A stretch of DNA of 64,000 nt from Kineosporiaceae bacterium (GTDB lineage Bacteria > Actinomycetota > Actinomycetes > Actinomycetales > Kineosporiaceae), in assembly GCA_016713225.1 (NCBI GenBank), contig JADJPO010000002.1:558001-622000 (forward strand), read 5' to 3'. Below, in pieces: positions 39,867 to 47,784 of the stretch (positions are counted from its first letter, which is position 1; each line of letters starts with the position of its first letter). The position numbers and the translations under genes are program-made. The notes beneath the pieces were generated by a model that saw nothing but the letters and a program-made list of their open reading frames with translations, did no database searches and was not told the DNA's origin.

Positions 39867-41489
39867 TCAGAAGGGCGGGTGTTCGCTCTCGGTGCGGATG
39901 GTGCGTCCGGTGGGGGTGACCCATTGCGTGATGGGTAGTCCGGTGCCGGGGTCGATGAGGGTGGGGGTGAAGCCTCGTTCGCGGAGCCGGTGGTGGTGCT
40001 TGCACAAGGGATGCAGGTTGCATTCGCAGGTGGGTCCGCCCTGGCTGTGGGGGGTGCGGTGGTCGACCTCGCAGGTGATGGCGCGGCGTCGGCAGCCGGG
40101 GAAGGTGCAGCACTGTGCGCGGGCTTGGACGAGTTCGCGCAGGAGTCCGGTGGCGGTGCGGACCAGGGCGTGGGGTGCCTTGCCGATGCCCAGGATGGTG
40201 CCGTGGGTGGGTGAGCCGGGGGTGTCGTCGGTGATCAGGCAGCGCCAGGTCGCGGTGGCCCCCATGCGGTGCAGCCCTGCGAGCAGGTCGCGGATGGCGT
40301 CGGCGGTGAGTGGTCCGTAGTCGTTGGCCTCGCCGATGCCGTCGGCGCCCAGGACGGCGGACAGGGGCACGGTGATGTGGACGCGGGGTCCGGGCAGGGA
40401 TGCGAGCGAGTCGGGTGTGAAGGGTTGGGGTGGTCTGCAGCCGGTGCCGGTGCCGGTGCCGGTGCCGGTGTGGGGGGGGGGGGGGGGGGGCTCGGCCTTG
40501 GTGCTGGCCTCTGGCTCGGCGTCGGTCTGGCCTCGGCCTCTGGTTCGGGTCGGGCCTGGGGGTCTCGGTGTCGGCGCCTGGGCCTCCGCCTGGGCGTCAT
40601 CGTCGGCTGCTGCGTCGGAGAGGGACTCGGTCTCTGGTTCTGGCTCGGTCGCGGGTTCGGTGGAGACGGTGCCGGTGTGGGTGCCGGTGATGAGGTCGGT
40701 GATGATGTCGGCGCGGATCGCGGCGGTGGGTCGGGGCTGGTCGGGGTCATCGCCGGCGGAGGCGTGGGCGAGCAGGGCCATCTGGATTGCTTCGATGTCG
40801 GCGACGGAGGCGGTCAACGTCATCCGCCCGGTCCCGGGGCCGGCGGTACGGAACGCGACGCGGCGGCGTTCGATGTTGTCGGCGATCTGTTCGGCCAGGT
40901 CCCGCGGATCGGCCGTCGCGACGATGCGGTCGAGCCAGGCGGCGAGTTGACCGTAGGTCAACGCGACCACCTTGGTCAGGATCTGCGGTTCCAGCCGGGT
41001 CAGGGTCTCGCCGGGTAGGTGGCGGGTCTTGGCGTGGACCAGGCGGGCGGTGTCGATGTCGACCTCCCCGGTGGCCAGCAGGTGCCACAGGCCGGGCAAC
41101 CGGGACGGTAGTTCGCGCAGGGTGTCCACTCGTGCGGCGAGGGTGGTCTCGGCGAGGAGGCAGGTGGTGGCGGTTTCGGCGATCGCGGCGCGGTAGCCGA
41201 GGTCGTGGTCGGGGAAGACGGGTTGGGCGTTGACCGGGCTGGCCTGCTCGTCGGCGGCGCCGTTCTCCCACCGGGTGACCAGTTCTTCGGCGGCGACGGT
41301 GGCGGCGAGTTTGGCCCAGGTCGCCAGGCGGCATCCGGCGGCGGCCAGGTCGGCGACGGCCCGGTCGGGCAGATCCGCCAGGCAGCCCAGTTCCACCCCG
41401 GCGGTGGGGTCGGGCACGGACAGGGCGGCCAGGTCACCGACCGCGGTCTGCACCGCCGCCGCCAGCCGGGCGCCACCGTCACCGGCCAA
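39867..41489 (-). CDS. DUF222-HNH endonuclease (13E12-like), main reading frame
   Basis: This frame has no ATG or GTG near its beginning; the first possible start is TTG 41489. Residues 1-260 match DUF222 (RLVHAKTRHLPGETLTRLEPQILTKVVALTYGQLAAWLDRIV, RTAGPGTGRMTLTASVADIEAI). A low-complexity linker (about 270-355, Glu/Pro/Thr and a Pro run coded by 19 C) follows, then a second beta domain. The HNH nuclease is C-TFPGCRRRAITCEVDHRTPHSQGG ... NLHPLCKHHHRL near 480-510, with all Cys, His and Asn ligands in place. The family probably cuts DNA and some members are SOS-induced. The real gene probably starts at ATG 41820 in another frame, and a one-base excess near GGGG 41510-41513 separates the two parts. 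Confidence 0.85.
   Translation of the reverse strand: MAGDGGARLAAAVQTAVGDLAALSVPDPTAGVELGCLADLPDRAVADLAAAGCRLATWAKLAATVAAEELVTRWENGAADEQASPVNAQPVFPDHDLGYRAAIAETATTCLLAETTLAARVDTLRELPSRLPGLWHLLATGEVDIDTARLVHAKTRHLPGETLTRLEPQILTKVVALTYGQLAAWLDRIVATADPRDLAEQIADNIERRRVAFRTAGPGTGRMTLTASVADIEAIQMALLAHASAGDDPDQPRPTAAIRADIITDLITGTHTGTVSTEPATEPEPETESLSDAAADDDAQAEAQAPTPRPPGPTRTRGRGQTDAEPEASTKAEPPPPPPHTGTGTGTGTGCRPPQPFTPDSLASLPGPRVHITVPLSAVLGADGIGEANDYGPLTADAIRDLLAGLHRMGATATWRCLITDDTPGSPTHGTILGIGKAPHALVRTATGLLRELVQARAQCCTFPGCRRRAITCEVDHRTPHSQGGPTCECNLHPLCKHHHRLRERGFTPTLIDPGTGLPITQWVTPTGRTIRTESEHPPF
40441..40490. repeat. CCGGTG x5 followed by a run of 19 G in the HNH linker
   Basis: CCGGTG is repeated five times (40441-40470), then a T and an uninterrupted run of 19 G (40472-40490). 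On the coding strand they encode Thr-Gly repeats and six Pro in the linker between DUF222 and HNH domains. A homopolymer this long is highly prone to slippage and to sequencing error; a change of one or two bases would remove the HNH domain. Confidence 0.9.
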
Positions 41490-41820
41490 CGCCGCGACCA
41501 GACCCGTCAGGGGCGGCGCTGGGCACGTCGTCCGATGCGCGTCCGCTGGTTCCGCGTGCGTTCCCGGTCCCGGTGGGCGGTGCGGTCAGGGCGGCCACGG
41601 GCACCAGATCGGCCAGGTGGGTACACCGCTCGGTGAGGCGGGCGATCCGGCGGGTGGCCCAGTCCTGTTCCTCACTCAACCGGTTCACACGCCGCTCCAG
41701 GCGACCACACGCCATCCGCAGTTCACCGTCGCGCGCCCGCAACAGGGCGCACTCCGCGCGCAGCGCAGCGACCTCGTCGGGGTCACCCGACTCGGCGAAG
41801 CAGGCCAGCATCACGGACAT
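41479..41820 (-). CDS. N-terminal coiled-coil part of the DUF222-HNH gene (separate frame)
   Basis: The 113-residue frame starts at ATG 41820, 6 nt after a TAGACT box and next to a LexA-type palindrome. It encodes a coiled coil (VAALRAECALLRARDGELRM, LERRVNRLSEEQDWATRRIARLTERC), then a Ser/Gly/Pro linker that stops at 41479. The HNH-containing frame takes over 11 bp before this stop, one base out of phase. The paralogue near 58-60 kb has the same promoter and also a charged helical N-terminus. I therefore read this as the start of the same gene, broken by one extra base in a short G/C run, rather than an independent gene. Confidence 0.65.
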   Translation of the reverse strand: MSVMLACFAESGDPDEVAALRAECALLRARDGELRMACGRLERRVNRLSEEQDWATRRIARLTERCTHLADLVPVAALTAPPTGTGNARGTSGRASDDVPSAAPDGSGRGVGR

Positions 41821-41826
41821 GAGACC

Positions 41827-41849
41827 AGTCTAATCGAACATATGTACGA
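41827..41849 (-). promoter_or_regulatory. LexA-type box and leaderless promoter of the first DUF222-HNH gene
   Basis: TCGAACATATGTACGA at 41834-41849 differs at one position in the core from the actinobacterial SOS box GAAC-N4-GTTC. One base separates it from TAGACT (minus strand, 41832-41827), and 6 nt more lead to ATG 41820. LexA here would block the -10 region. The same order and spacing occur at 59975-60006 before the second HNH gene. Confidence 0.65.
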
Positions 41850-41908
41850 TGACAAGAGGTGAATCGTTCGCGGCCCTACCTGCTCTGAAGCGCTCTGAAC
41901 CGGCGAGA

Positions 41909-41935
41909 GCCCCGGCATGCGCTGCATACCGGGGC
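41909..41935 (-). terminator. Terminator hairpin after the subtilase gene
   Basis: GCCCCGG (41909-41915) pairs with CCGGGGC (41929-41935) and inside it ATGC pairs with GCAT (41917-41920 with 41923-41926). It lies 43 bp past the subtilase stop and 60 bp before the HNH promoter, separating the two minus-strand transcripts. There is no U-tract. Confidence 0.55.
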
Positions 41936-41959
41936 CCCGCCTGGATAAACCAGGGTGGT

Positions 41960-41990
41960 TCAGTGCTTCACGGTGCGATCAGTGCTTCAC
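41960..41990. repeat. 12-bp direct repeat at the subtilase stop
   Basis: TCAGTGCTTCAC occurs at 41960-41971 and 41979-41990. On the coding strand this duplicates the last codons and stop of the protease (Val-Lys-His-stop). Only the first-reached copy is used. Confidence 0.65.
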
Positions 41991-43733
41991 AACCCCCGCG
42001 GCGTTGACGATGCCTGCGCCGTAGAAGCCGTTGAACGCCGTCGTGCCCACGCAGGTGGCGGTGAACGTGGCGTCACGACCCTCCTGCGTGTAGGCCTGCA
42101 CGCCACCGGCCGGGCACGCGTGGTCAGTGGCCGTGGAGCTCAGGATCCGCTTCACCGTGGCCGGTGCCAGGGTGTAGCCCCGACTGCCGTCGGAGTGACC
42201 GTGAGCGCTGACCGCCAGGGCCGCCACGCCGGATGCGTGGGGTGCGGCCATCGAGGTGCCCTGCAGGTACGCGTAGTACCCGCAGGCCGCTGCACCCTTG
42301 ATCGGCTTGGTGGTGCACTGCTTGATCACACCGAGCGCCTCGCCGTCCGGCGTGACGTTGCCTGCGGCGTCCACCGAGCCCTCCTCCTGCAGCACGGCCA
42401 GGGGATAGGTCGACAGGATCAGGTTCTCGTTGGTGCGATAGGTCGCCGTCCCGAACCCGTCACGGAACCAGCCACCCGGGGCCGACAGTTCGATCTCGTT
42501 GCCCTTCAGGTCGGTGGCGTGGTTGGAGTAGTCCGCCTTGCGACCCGAGGGGCCGAGGGCGCTGACGCCGAGCACGTTCGGACCCTCGAGCGGCAGATCG
42601 ACGCAGGTCTTGTTGTCGATGGTGCGCAGGTAGGGCGCGGTGTCCCAGTCGTTCGCCGGGTTGTCGTAGTCCGGGCTGGAGGCATCCGGCCGAGGCGCCG
42701 AGACGTTGTCGTGCTCGTTGCCGAGCGAACCCACCAGCGTGACGCCCTTGCGGTTGGCGTACTTCAGCGCCCGGTTGACGCTCTCGATGATCACCTTCTG
42801 GTCGGCCACCGCGGCCGGGGAGTCCTCAGGGGCGCCGCCGGTGCAGTTGTAGAGCCAGGGGTCGACGTAGAACGACATGTTGACCACGTCGAGGCCGATG
42901 TCACCGGCGTAGGTGAGCGCGTTGACCACCGGGCCGAGGAAGAAGTAGCCCGCGTCCTGCCCGCCGCGGATGTTGACCAGGCTGACGCCGGGGGCCACGC
43001 CGCTGAGGCCGAATCCGTTCAGGGACGCCGCGATGGTGCCGGCGACGTGCGTGCCGTGACCACCGTCGTCCACCGTGGCCGGGTCGACGCAGGAGGCGGT
43101 CTCACACGGGCCGTCGATCTCGGGGATGTCGGTGGTGAAGTTGCGGGACTTCGAGCGGTCCACGTTCGCCGCCAGGTCGGGGTGGTCGGCCTGGATGCCG
43201 GTGTCCAGGACGCCGACGGTCACCCGGCGGTCGCCCCGTTCGGTGGCGTGAGCCTTGGGGGCATTGATCATCTGCATGCCCCAGAGCAGGTTGTCCAGCG
43301 GGTCGGCCAGCGGCTTGGCCGGCTGCGCTCCACCGTGCTTGCCCGAGCCACCCGACTGAGCGTGCTCGCGCTCGACCACGGAGGGGGAGACCCGGTGAGG
43401 CGCCGAACCGATGCTGATGTCGGCGGCCACGCCTTGCACCCCGCTGATGCGACCGGCAGTGGCGCGGAAGCCGCTGTCCGTGCTGGTGGCGGTCACCAAC
43501 CCGACCTCGCCGTTCACCGACGTGACGGTGGCGCCGGTTGCGCGCAGATTCGCCGCGATGGCGTCCGCCGAGGCGCCGGTGTCGGCCAGCACCACCCACC
43601 GGGACGGCGCGCTCGCCACCCCGGTCGCGGCCTGGGCAGCGCCCGCGAAGCCCGCCACTCCAGCGGCCACCCCACTGACGGTGGCGATGGTCGCTGCTGC
43701 CGCAGCGCTCGCCAAGAGTCGTCGTGCCTGCAT
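41979..43733 (-). CDS. Secreted subtilisin-like serine protease (S8 family)
   Basis: From ATG 43733 (GAGGAGGAG just upstream) the protein has 584 residues. A signal peptide (LASAAAAATIATVSGVAAG, cut after AQAA near 36) and a propeptide-like domain to about 150 precede the catalytic domain. The triad is seen as Asp in VGVLDTGIQADHPDL near 176, His in GGHGTHVAGTIAAS near 227, and Ser in GTSMAAPHASG near 495. The oxyanion Asn is probably in GSLGNEHDN near 340. Three or more Cys pairs (CETASC, YNCTGG, KQCTT/AACGYY) suggest disulfides. It is a secreted protease probably degrading extracellular protein. A hairpin and the 12-bp repeat follow its stop. Confidence 0.95.
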   Translation of the reverse strand: MQARRLLASAAAAATIATVSGVAAGVAGFAGAAQAATGVASAPSRWVVLADTGASADAIAANLRATGATVTSVNGEVGLVTATSTDSGFRATAGRISGVQGVAADISIGSAPHRVSPSVVEREHAQSGGSGKHGGAQPAKPLADPLDNLLWGMQMINAPKAHATERGDRRVTVGVLDTGIQADHPDLAANVDRSKSRNFTTDIPEIDGPCETASCVDPATVDDGGHGTHVAGTIAASLNGFGLSGVAPGVSLVNIRGGQDAGYFFLGPVVNALTYAGDIGLDVVNMSFYVDPWLYNCTGGAPEDSPAAVADQKVIIESVNRALKYANRKGVTLVGSLGNEHDNVSAPRPDASSPDYDNPANDWDTAPYLRTIDNKTCVDLPLEGPNVLGVSALGPSGRKADYSNHATDLKGNEIELSAPGGWFRDGFGTATYRTNENLILSTYPLAVLQEEGSVDAAGNVTPDGEALGVIKQCTTKPIKGAAACGYYAYLQGTSMAAPHASGVAALAVSAHGHSDGSRGYTLAPATVKRILSSTATDHACPAGGVQAYTQEGRDATFTATCVGTTAFNGFYGAGIVNAAGVVKH

Positions 43734-43873
43734 GTCTCCTCCTCGACCTCTGTCACCTCGATGGGACAGATGCCCACCATAGGGAGAGTTCGACCATTTG
43801 GGCAGTTGCTCGGATGCATCGCCGTGTGACCGGCCGGTTACTGAACTGCCCGCAACGAGCCGATTCGGGTGAT

Positions 43874-44815
43874 TCAGTCCTCGACGGTGGTGGCCTCGGC
43901 GGGAATCGCCTGCAGGTCGAACGGGGTGCGCTGGTAGACGCAGTAGTTCAGCCAGTTCGCGTACAGCAGGAAGGCATGGGAGCGCCAGGTGACCTTGGGC
44001 GGGCGGGACGGATCGTCGTGCGGGTAGTAGTTGCGAGGGACCTCGATCGGCATCCCCTTGGCGATGTCCCGCTCGTACTCGGTGGCCAGGGTGTAGCGCT
44101 CGTACTCCGGGTGCCCCGTGACATAGAGCCGGCGGCCGTCGGTGCTCGCCGCCAGGTACACCCCGGCCTCGGGTGAGGTCGCCAGCAGTTCGACCCCGTC
44201 GGCGGCCTCGATGTCGGCTGCGCGGGTCTCGGTGTGCCGGGAGTGCGGCGCGGGGAAGACCTGGTCGAAGCCGCTCAGGATGCGTGAGTGTGGGTCGAGC
44301 ACCTCGTGCTGGAACACGCCGAACATCTTGTCCTGCAACGGGTACTTCTGAATGCCGTAGCGCCGGTAGAGCCCGGCCTGGGCGCCCCAACAGACGTGCA
44401 TGGTCGAGAACACGTTGTCCTCTGACCAGTCCATCACCTCGCACAGTTCCGGCCAGTAGTCGACCTCTTCGAAGGGCAACTGCTCGATCGGCGCGCCGGT
44501 GATCACCAGGCCGTCGAACTTGCGGTCACGTACCTGGTCGAAGGTGGCGTAGAAGGCGTCGAGATGCTCGCCCGCGGTGTTGCGCGAGTCGTGCGACTCC
44601 ATGTGCAGCAGGGTGATCTGCAGCTGCAGCGGGGTGTTGCCGAGCAGCCGGAGCAACTGCGTCTCGGTGTCGATCTTCGTCGGCATCAGGTTGACGATGG
44701 CGATCCGCAACGGCCGGATGTCCTGGTGGGTGGCCCGTCCCTCGGTCATCACGAAGACGTTCTCGGATTCCAGCGTTCGGCGCGCGGGCAGATCACGAGG
44801 AATGGTGACGGGCAT
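43874..44815 (-). CDS. metA: Homoserine O-acyltransferase MetA, predicted acetyl-CoA-specific
   Basis: The 313-residue protein is a full-length MetA. The catalytic Cys is C142 (STMHVCWGAQA), and the His/Glu pair is H235 and E237 (VTGHPEYERY). Residue 111 is Glu (GAPIEQLPFEEVDYW). In MetA enzymes Gly at 111 goes with succinyl-CoA and Glu with acetyl-CoA, so this should form O-acetyl-L-homoserine in methionine synthesis. That role is usually carried by MetX in actinobacteria. GGAG lies 8 nt before ATG 44815. I saw no riboswitch in the short leader. No other methionine gene is adjacent; the neighbours are a secreted protease and a DUF1524 protein. A SulP sulfate permease lies 3 kb away, perhaps by chance. 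Confidence 0.95.
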   Translation of the reverse strand: MPVTIPRDLPARRTLESENVFVMTEGRATHQDIRPLRIAIVNLMPTKIDTETQLLRLLGNTPLQLQITLLHMESHDSRNTAGEHLDAFYATFDQVRDRKFDGLVITGAPIEQLPFEEVDYWPELCEVMDWSEDNVFSTMHVCWGAQAGLYRRYGIQKYPLQDKMFGVFQHEVLDPHSRILSGFDQVFPAPHSRHTETRAADIEAADGVELLATSPEAGVYLAASTDGRRLYVTGHPEYERYTLATEYERDIAKGMPIEVPRNYYPHDDPSRPPKVTWRSHAFLLYANWLNYCVYQRTPFDLQAIPAEATTVED

Positions 44816-44920
44816 CGGGGCGACTCCTGACGGGGCGGTCCTCGAGGCGAGTGCGTCCTTCGAGGGCTGGACCCCCCATTGTGACCGGTGCTCGCCGGGG
44901 GCTGCCGGCCGGGTCCGCAG

Positions 44921-46441
44921 CTAGCGCGCCGCTGCGGGACTGGTCTCGACCGGACGCCCGAGCGGGGCACGCGCCATGCCCGGCGTCGGACTGGTGCCCA
45001 CCTCGGGTGCGGCAGGGTCGCCGTCCAGGCCGGCGTCGGGATCGGGATCGATCTGTGGTGAGAGGGTCTCGGGCTCCGTGGACGCGCCGGTGCCGCCCTG
45101 GGCGATGGCCGCGGAGGGGCGAAGATCCGTGGGCAACGACTGGTTCGGGCAGGTCGCCAGCACCTGGGTCATCACCGCGCGCTCGGCATCGCTCACGGTG
45201 AGCCGATAGTGATACTTCAGCCCGATCTGACGCGCGATGTAGGTGCAGCGGTACCGCACCGACGAGGGGATGTAGCCCGAGGCGTCCCGATTGCGCTTCT
45301 TCGCGGTGGTGCTCGCCTGCACGGCTTGCACGTTGCGGGCGTCGTCCAGGAAGTCGCGACGCTGTTGGTCGGTCCAGGCGTGGGCGCCGGAGGTCCAGGC
45401 GTCGGCCAGCGGCACCACGAAGTCCAGGGCGATCGTGCCGCTGACGGAACGTGCCGTGACGGTGCGCCCCACGTAGGGGTCGAGCAGCCGGCCGGCGGTG
45501 ACCACGCACTGGTTGCCGGCCCGTTTGGTCGCGGTCAGGTCGCGGGCCAGGACGTCGTTGCCGGTGTCGCAGCCGTTGCCGTCGGGGTCACCCCATCCGG
45601 TGCCGAAGGCCGACCGGAGGTAGGGCGTGGTCGCCTGGTCGGTGCGGGTGATCAGCGCGCTCAGGGCAGCGGTGGCGTCCTGGGGGATCACTCCGGCCCC
45701 CGCGCCGGGGCTGGAGGAAGCTCCCCCGCTGGACGGCGTGGCGCTCGCTGTCGCCCCACCGGAGGGCGTCGGCGCCGAGCGGACAGCCGCCGTGGCGGCG
45801 GGCCGCGAGATGGGTTCGCTGGCCTCGGGGCGGGTGCTCATCCACAGGGCCACCGCGCTGGTGCCCAGCACCGCTGCTGCCGCCGCAGCCGCCAGCACCT
45901 TGCGGCGCATCCCGGTGTCGCTCAGCGGGTCCTCGGCCTCGTCCGAGGGGTCCGGGACCTCACTCAGCGGCCAACCGTCGGGCGCAGGCAGCAGGGATCC
46001 CGGGGGCGGAGCCTGTGGCGGGACCGAGGCCAGCAGCGGCCCGGCGGGGGAGTCCGTGCCGGGGCGCGTGATGGGCAGCGAGCCGGTGTCGGACGGCGCC
46101 GCGAGCGGTGGCGCGGGCGGTGCCGAGACAGGTGGCGACGAGGGGATCGCCCACGACGGATTCGCCGCCGCGGCCGGCGGGATGGCCTGGGCCATCGCCG
46201 GCTCGGTGGGGATCGCGGCGGTGGGGATCGCACCGGTGGTGACCGAGTGTGGTCCGGCCTGCTGCGGGATCAGCGCCTCAGCCTGGGGGCTCGGCGCCGG
46301 GCGGGGGCCGTCGTCGACCAGCCAGAACTCCCAGTCCACCGGTGGCGCGGGCCAGCTCGGGTCGGGGATCCAGTTGGGGGTGGGCCGCCAGCCCTCGGGC
46401 GGCGCCGGCCAGCCGGGCGGCGGGTTGAATCGGGAGCCCAT
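44921..46441 (-). CDS. Membrane-anchored protein with DUF1524 (GmrSD/HNH-like) domain, active-site His replaced
   Basis: From ATG 46441 (AGGA at 5 nt) the product has 506 residues. The start has Trp-Pro repeats (PPGWPAPPEGWRP, PDPSWPAPPVDWEFW) typical of DUF2510-like N-termini. A long Pro/Ala-rich region ends in one membrane helix (KVLAAAAAAAVLGTSAVALWM, about 180-200), and a second low-complexity linker leads outside. Residues 265-440 match extracellular DUF1524 proteins: FGTGWGDPDGNGCDTGNDVLARDL, CVVTAGRLLDPYVGRTV, then LDFVVPLADAWTSGAHAW and RYRCTYIARQIGLKYHYRLTV. The usual motif is (D/E)HVV-LADAW; here the His is Phe (near 338), so nuclease activity is doubtful. It is divergent from the aminotransferase gene. 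Confidence 0.75.
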   Translation of the reverse strand: MGSRFNPPPGWPAPPEGWRPTPNWIPDPSWPAPPVDWEFWLVDDGPRPAPSPQAEALIPQQAGPHSVTTGAIPTAAIPTEPAMAQAIPPAAAANPSWAIPSSPPVSAPPAPPLAAPSDTGSLPITRPGTDSPAGPLLASVPPQAPPPGSLLPAPDGWPLSEVPDPSDEAEDPLSDTGMRRKVLAAAAAAAVLGTSAVALWMSTRPEASEPISRPAATAAVRSAPTPSGGATASATPSSGGASSSPGAGAGVIPQDATAALSALITRTDQATTPYLRSAFGTGWGDPDGNGCDTGNDVLARDLTATKRAGNQCVVTAGRLLDPYVGRTVTARSVSGTIALDFVVPLADAWTSGAHAWTDQQRRDFLDDARNVQAVQASTTAKKRNRDASGYIPSSVRYRCTYIARQIGLKYHYRLTVSDAERAVMTQVLATCPNQSLPTDLRPSAAIAQGGTGASTEPETLSPQIDPDPDAGLDGDPAAPEVGTSPTPGMARAPLGRPVETSPAAAR

Positions 46442-46565
46442 CCAGTTCCTCTGTGCGTGACGGCAAGCCTCTGCCGCCATCCTCCCCCGCCTCACCTGCC
46501 GACCCAAGCTCGGGCGGGTCGGCCGAACGGCCGAAATCCTCCCTGCACCTGGCAGGCTGACCGGT

Positions 46566-47759
46566 ATGACCGCACTGCCCCGCTCAGCAGCCGCCGGCCT
46601 CCCGAGCCCGGTGCGGGTGTCCCGCCGAGGCCGGGTCGAGCCCTTCCACGTGATGGAGGTGCTCAAGGCCGCTGCCACCCGCCAGGCGGCCCACGGCGAC
46701 GTGATCTCGTTGTGTGCCGGCCAGCCGTCCACGCCTGCACCCGCACCGGTGCTGGCGGCGGCCCGCCGGGCGATGGCCGGTGAGGTGCTCGGGTACACCG
46801 AGGCGGTCGGCATCGCACCGCTACGTGAGGCGATCGCCGCTCACCACCGAGAGCGCTACGGCATCGCGGTCGGCCCGGACGACGTCATCGTCACCACCGG
46901 TTCCTCCGGGGGGTTCACAGCCGTCTTCCTGGCTGCCTTCGACGCCGGCGACACCGTGGCGATGACGCGGCCGGGGTATCCCGCGTACCGGAACACGTTG
47001 CAGGCGTTGGGATGCCAGGTGGTGGAGCTCGACTGTGGCGACGACACCCGATTCCAGCCGACGGTGGCCATGCTGGCGGCGCTGGACGAACCACCGGCGG
47101 GCCTGATCATCGCCAGCCCGGCCAACCCCACCGGCACCATCATCGATGCGGCCGAGCTGGCCGCCATCGCGACCTGGTGTGAGGCCCACGGCACCCTGTT
47201 GATCAGTGACGAGATCTACCACGGCATCGACTACGGCCGACCCTGCGCCACCACCTGGCACACCAGCCGGACCTCGGTGGTGGTCGGTTCGTTCAGCAAG
47301 TACTTCTCGATGACCGGGTGGCGTATCGGGTGGCTGCTGCTGCCCGAGGCGCTGCGCCGTCCGGTGGAGTTGCTGGTGGGCAACCTGAACATCTGCCCGC
47401 CGGCGGTCGCCCAGGTGGCCGCCGTGGCGGCCTTCGACCCGGCCTCGCGGGCCGAGCTCGACGGCCACGTCGCGCGGTATGCCACCAACCGTGACCTGTT
47501 GCTCGAGGCCCTGCCCCGGATCGGCATCGGGCACCTGGCCCCGCCGGACGGCGCGTTCTACGCCTACTGCGACATCGGACACCTGACGGACGACGCGACG
47601 GCCTGGTGCGCCCAGGTGCTGGCCGCCACCGGAGTGGCCCTCACTCCCGGGGTGGACTTCGACCCGGTGGCCGGACACCGGTTCATGCGGTTGAGCTTCG
47701 CCGGTTCGACGGCTGAGATCGAACAGGCGGTGGAGCGGCTGGCGGCCTGGCTGCGCTGA
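46566..47759 (+). CDS. Pyridoxal-phosphate aminotransferase, class I/II
   Basis: The 397-residue protein has the class I/II fold of aspartate-type aminotransferases. GYTEAVGIAPLREAIAAHH is at residues 76-94, the PLP-phosphate loop TTGSSGGFTAVFLA near 111-125, ASPANPTGTII near 179-189 with the Asn that holds the ring, and SDEIYHGIDY with Asp and Tyr near 214-223. The Schiff-base Lys is in SFSKYFSMTGWRIGW near 246-260. A C-terminal Arg in RFMRLSFAGS binds the substrate carboxylate. The exact amino acid is unknown; similar actinobacterial enzymes are annotated as aspartate or aromatic aminotransferases. It is divergent from the DUF1524 gene and convergent with the SulP gene. Confidence 0.9.
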   Translation: MTALPRSAAAGLPSPVRVSRRGRVEPFHVMEVLKAAATRQAAHGDVISLCAGQPSTPAPAPVLAAARRAMAGEVLGYTEAVGIAPLREAIAAHHRERYGIAVGPDDVIVTTGSSGGFTAVFLAAFDAGDTVAMTRPGYPAYRNTLQALGCQVVELDCGDDTRFQPTVAMLAALDEPPAGLIIASPANPTGTIIDAAELAAIATWCEAHGTLLISDEIYHGIDYGRPCATTWHTSRTSVVVGSFSKYFSMTGWRIGWLLLPEALRRPVELLVGNLNICPPAVAQVAAVAAFDPASRAELDGHVARYATNRDLLLEALPRIGIGHLAPPDGAFYAYCDIGHLTDDATAWCAQVLAATGVALTPGVDFDPVAGHRFMRLSFAGSTAEIEQAVERLAAWLR

Positions 47760-47784
47760 CCGCAGTGCGTGATCGCGATGCCGG

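Noticed and set aside
41955..43829. 624-codon plus-strand frame opposite the subtilase
   Set aside because: Its composition (Gly/Arg/Val/His) and lack of motifs fit antisense of a GC-rich gene; the minus-strand protease has a full triad and signal peptide.
44816..44920. Possible SAM riboswitch before metA
   Set aside because: The leader is short and I could not find the conserved core or pseudoknot of any SAM class; only weak local pairing (CTCGA/TCGAG) is present.
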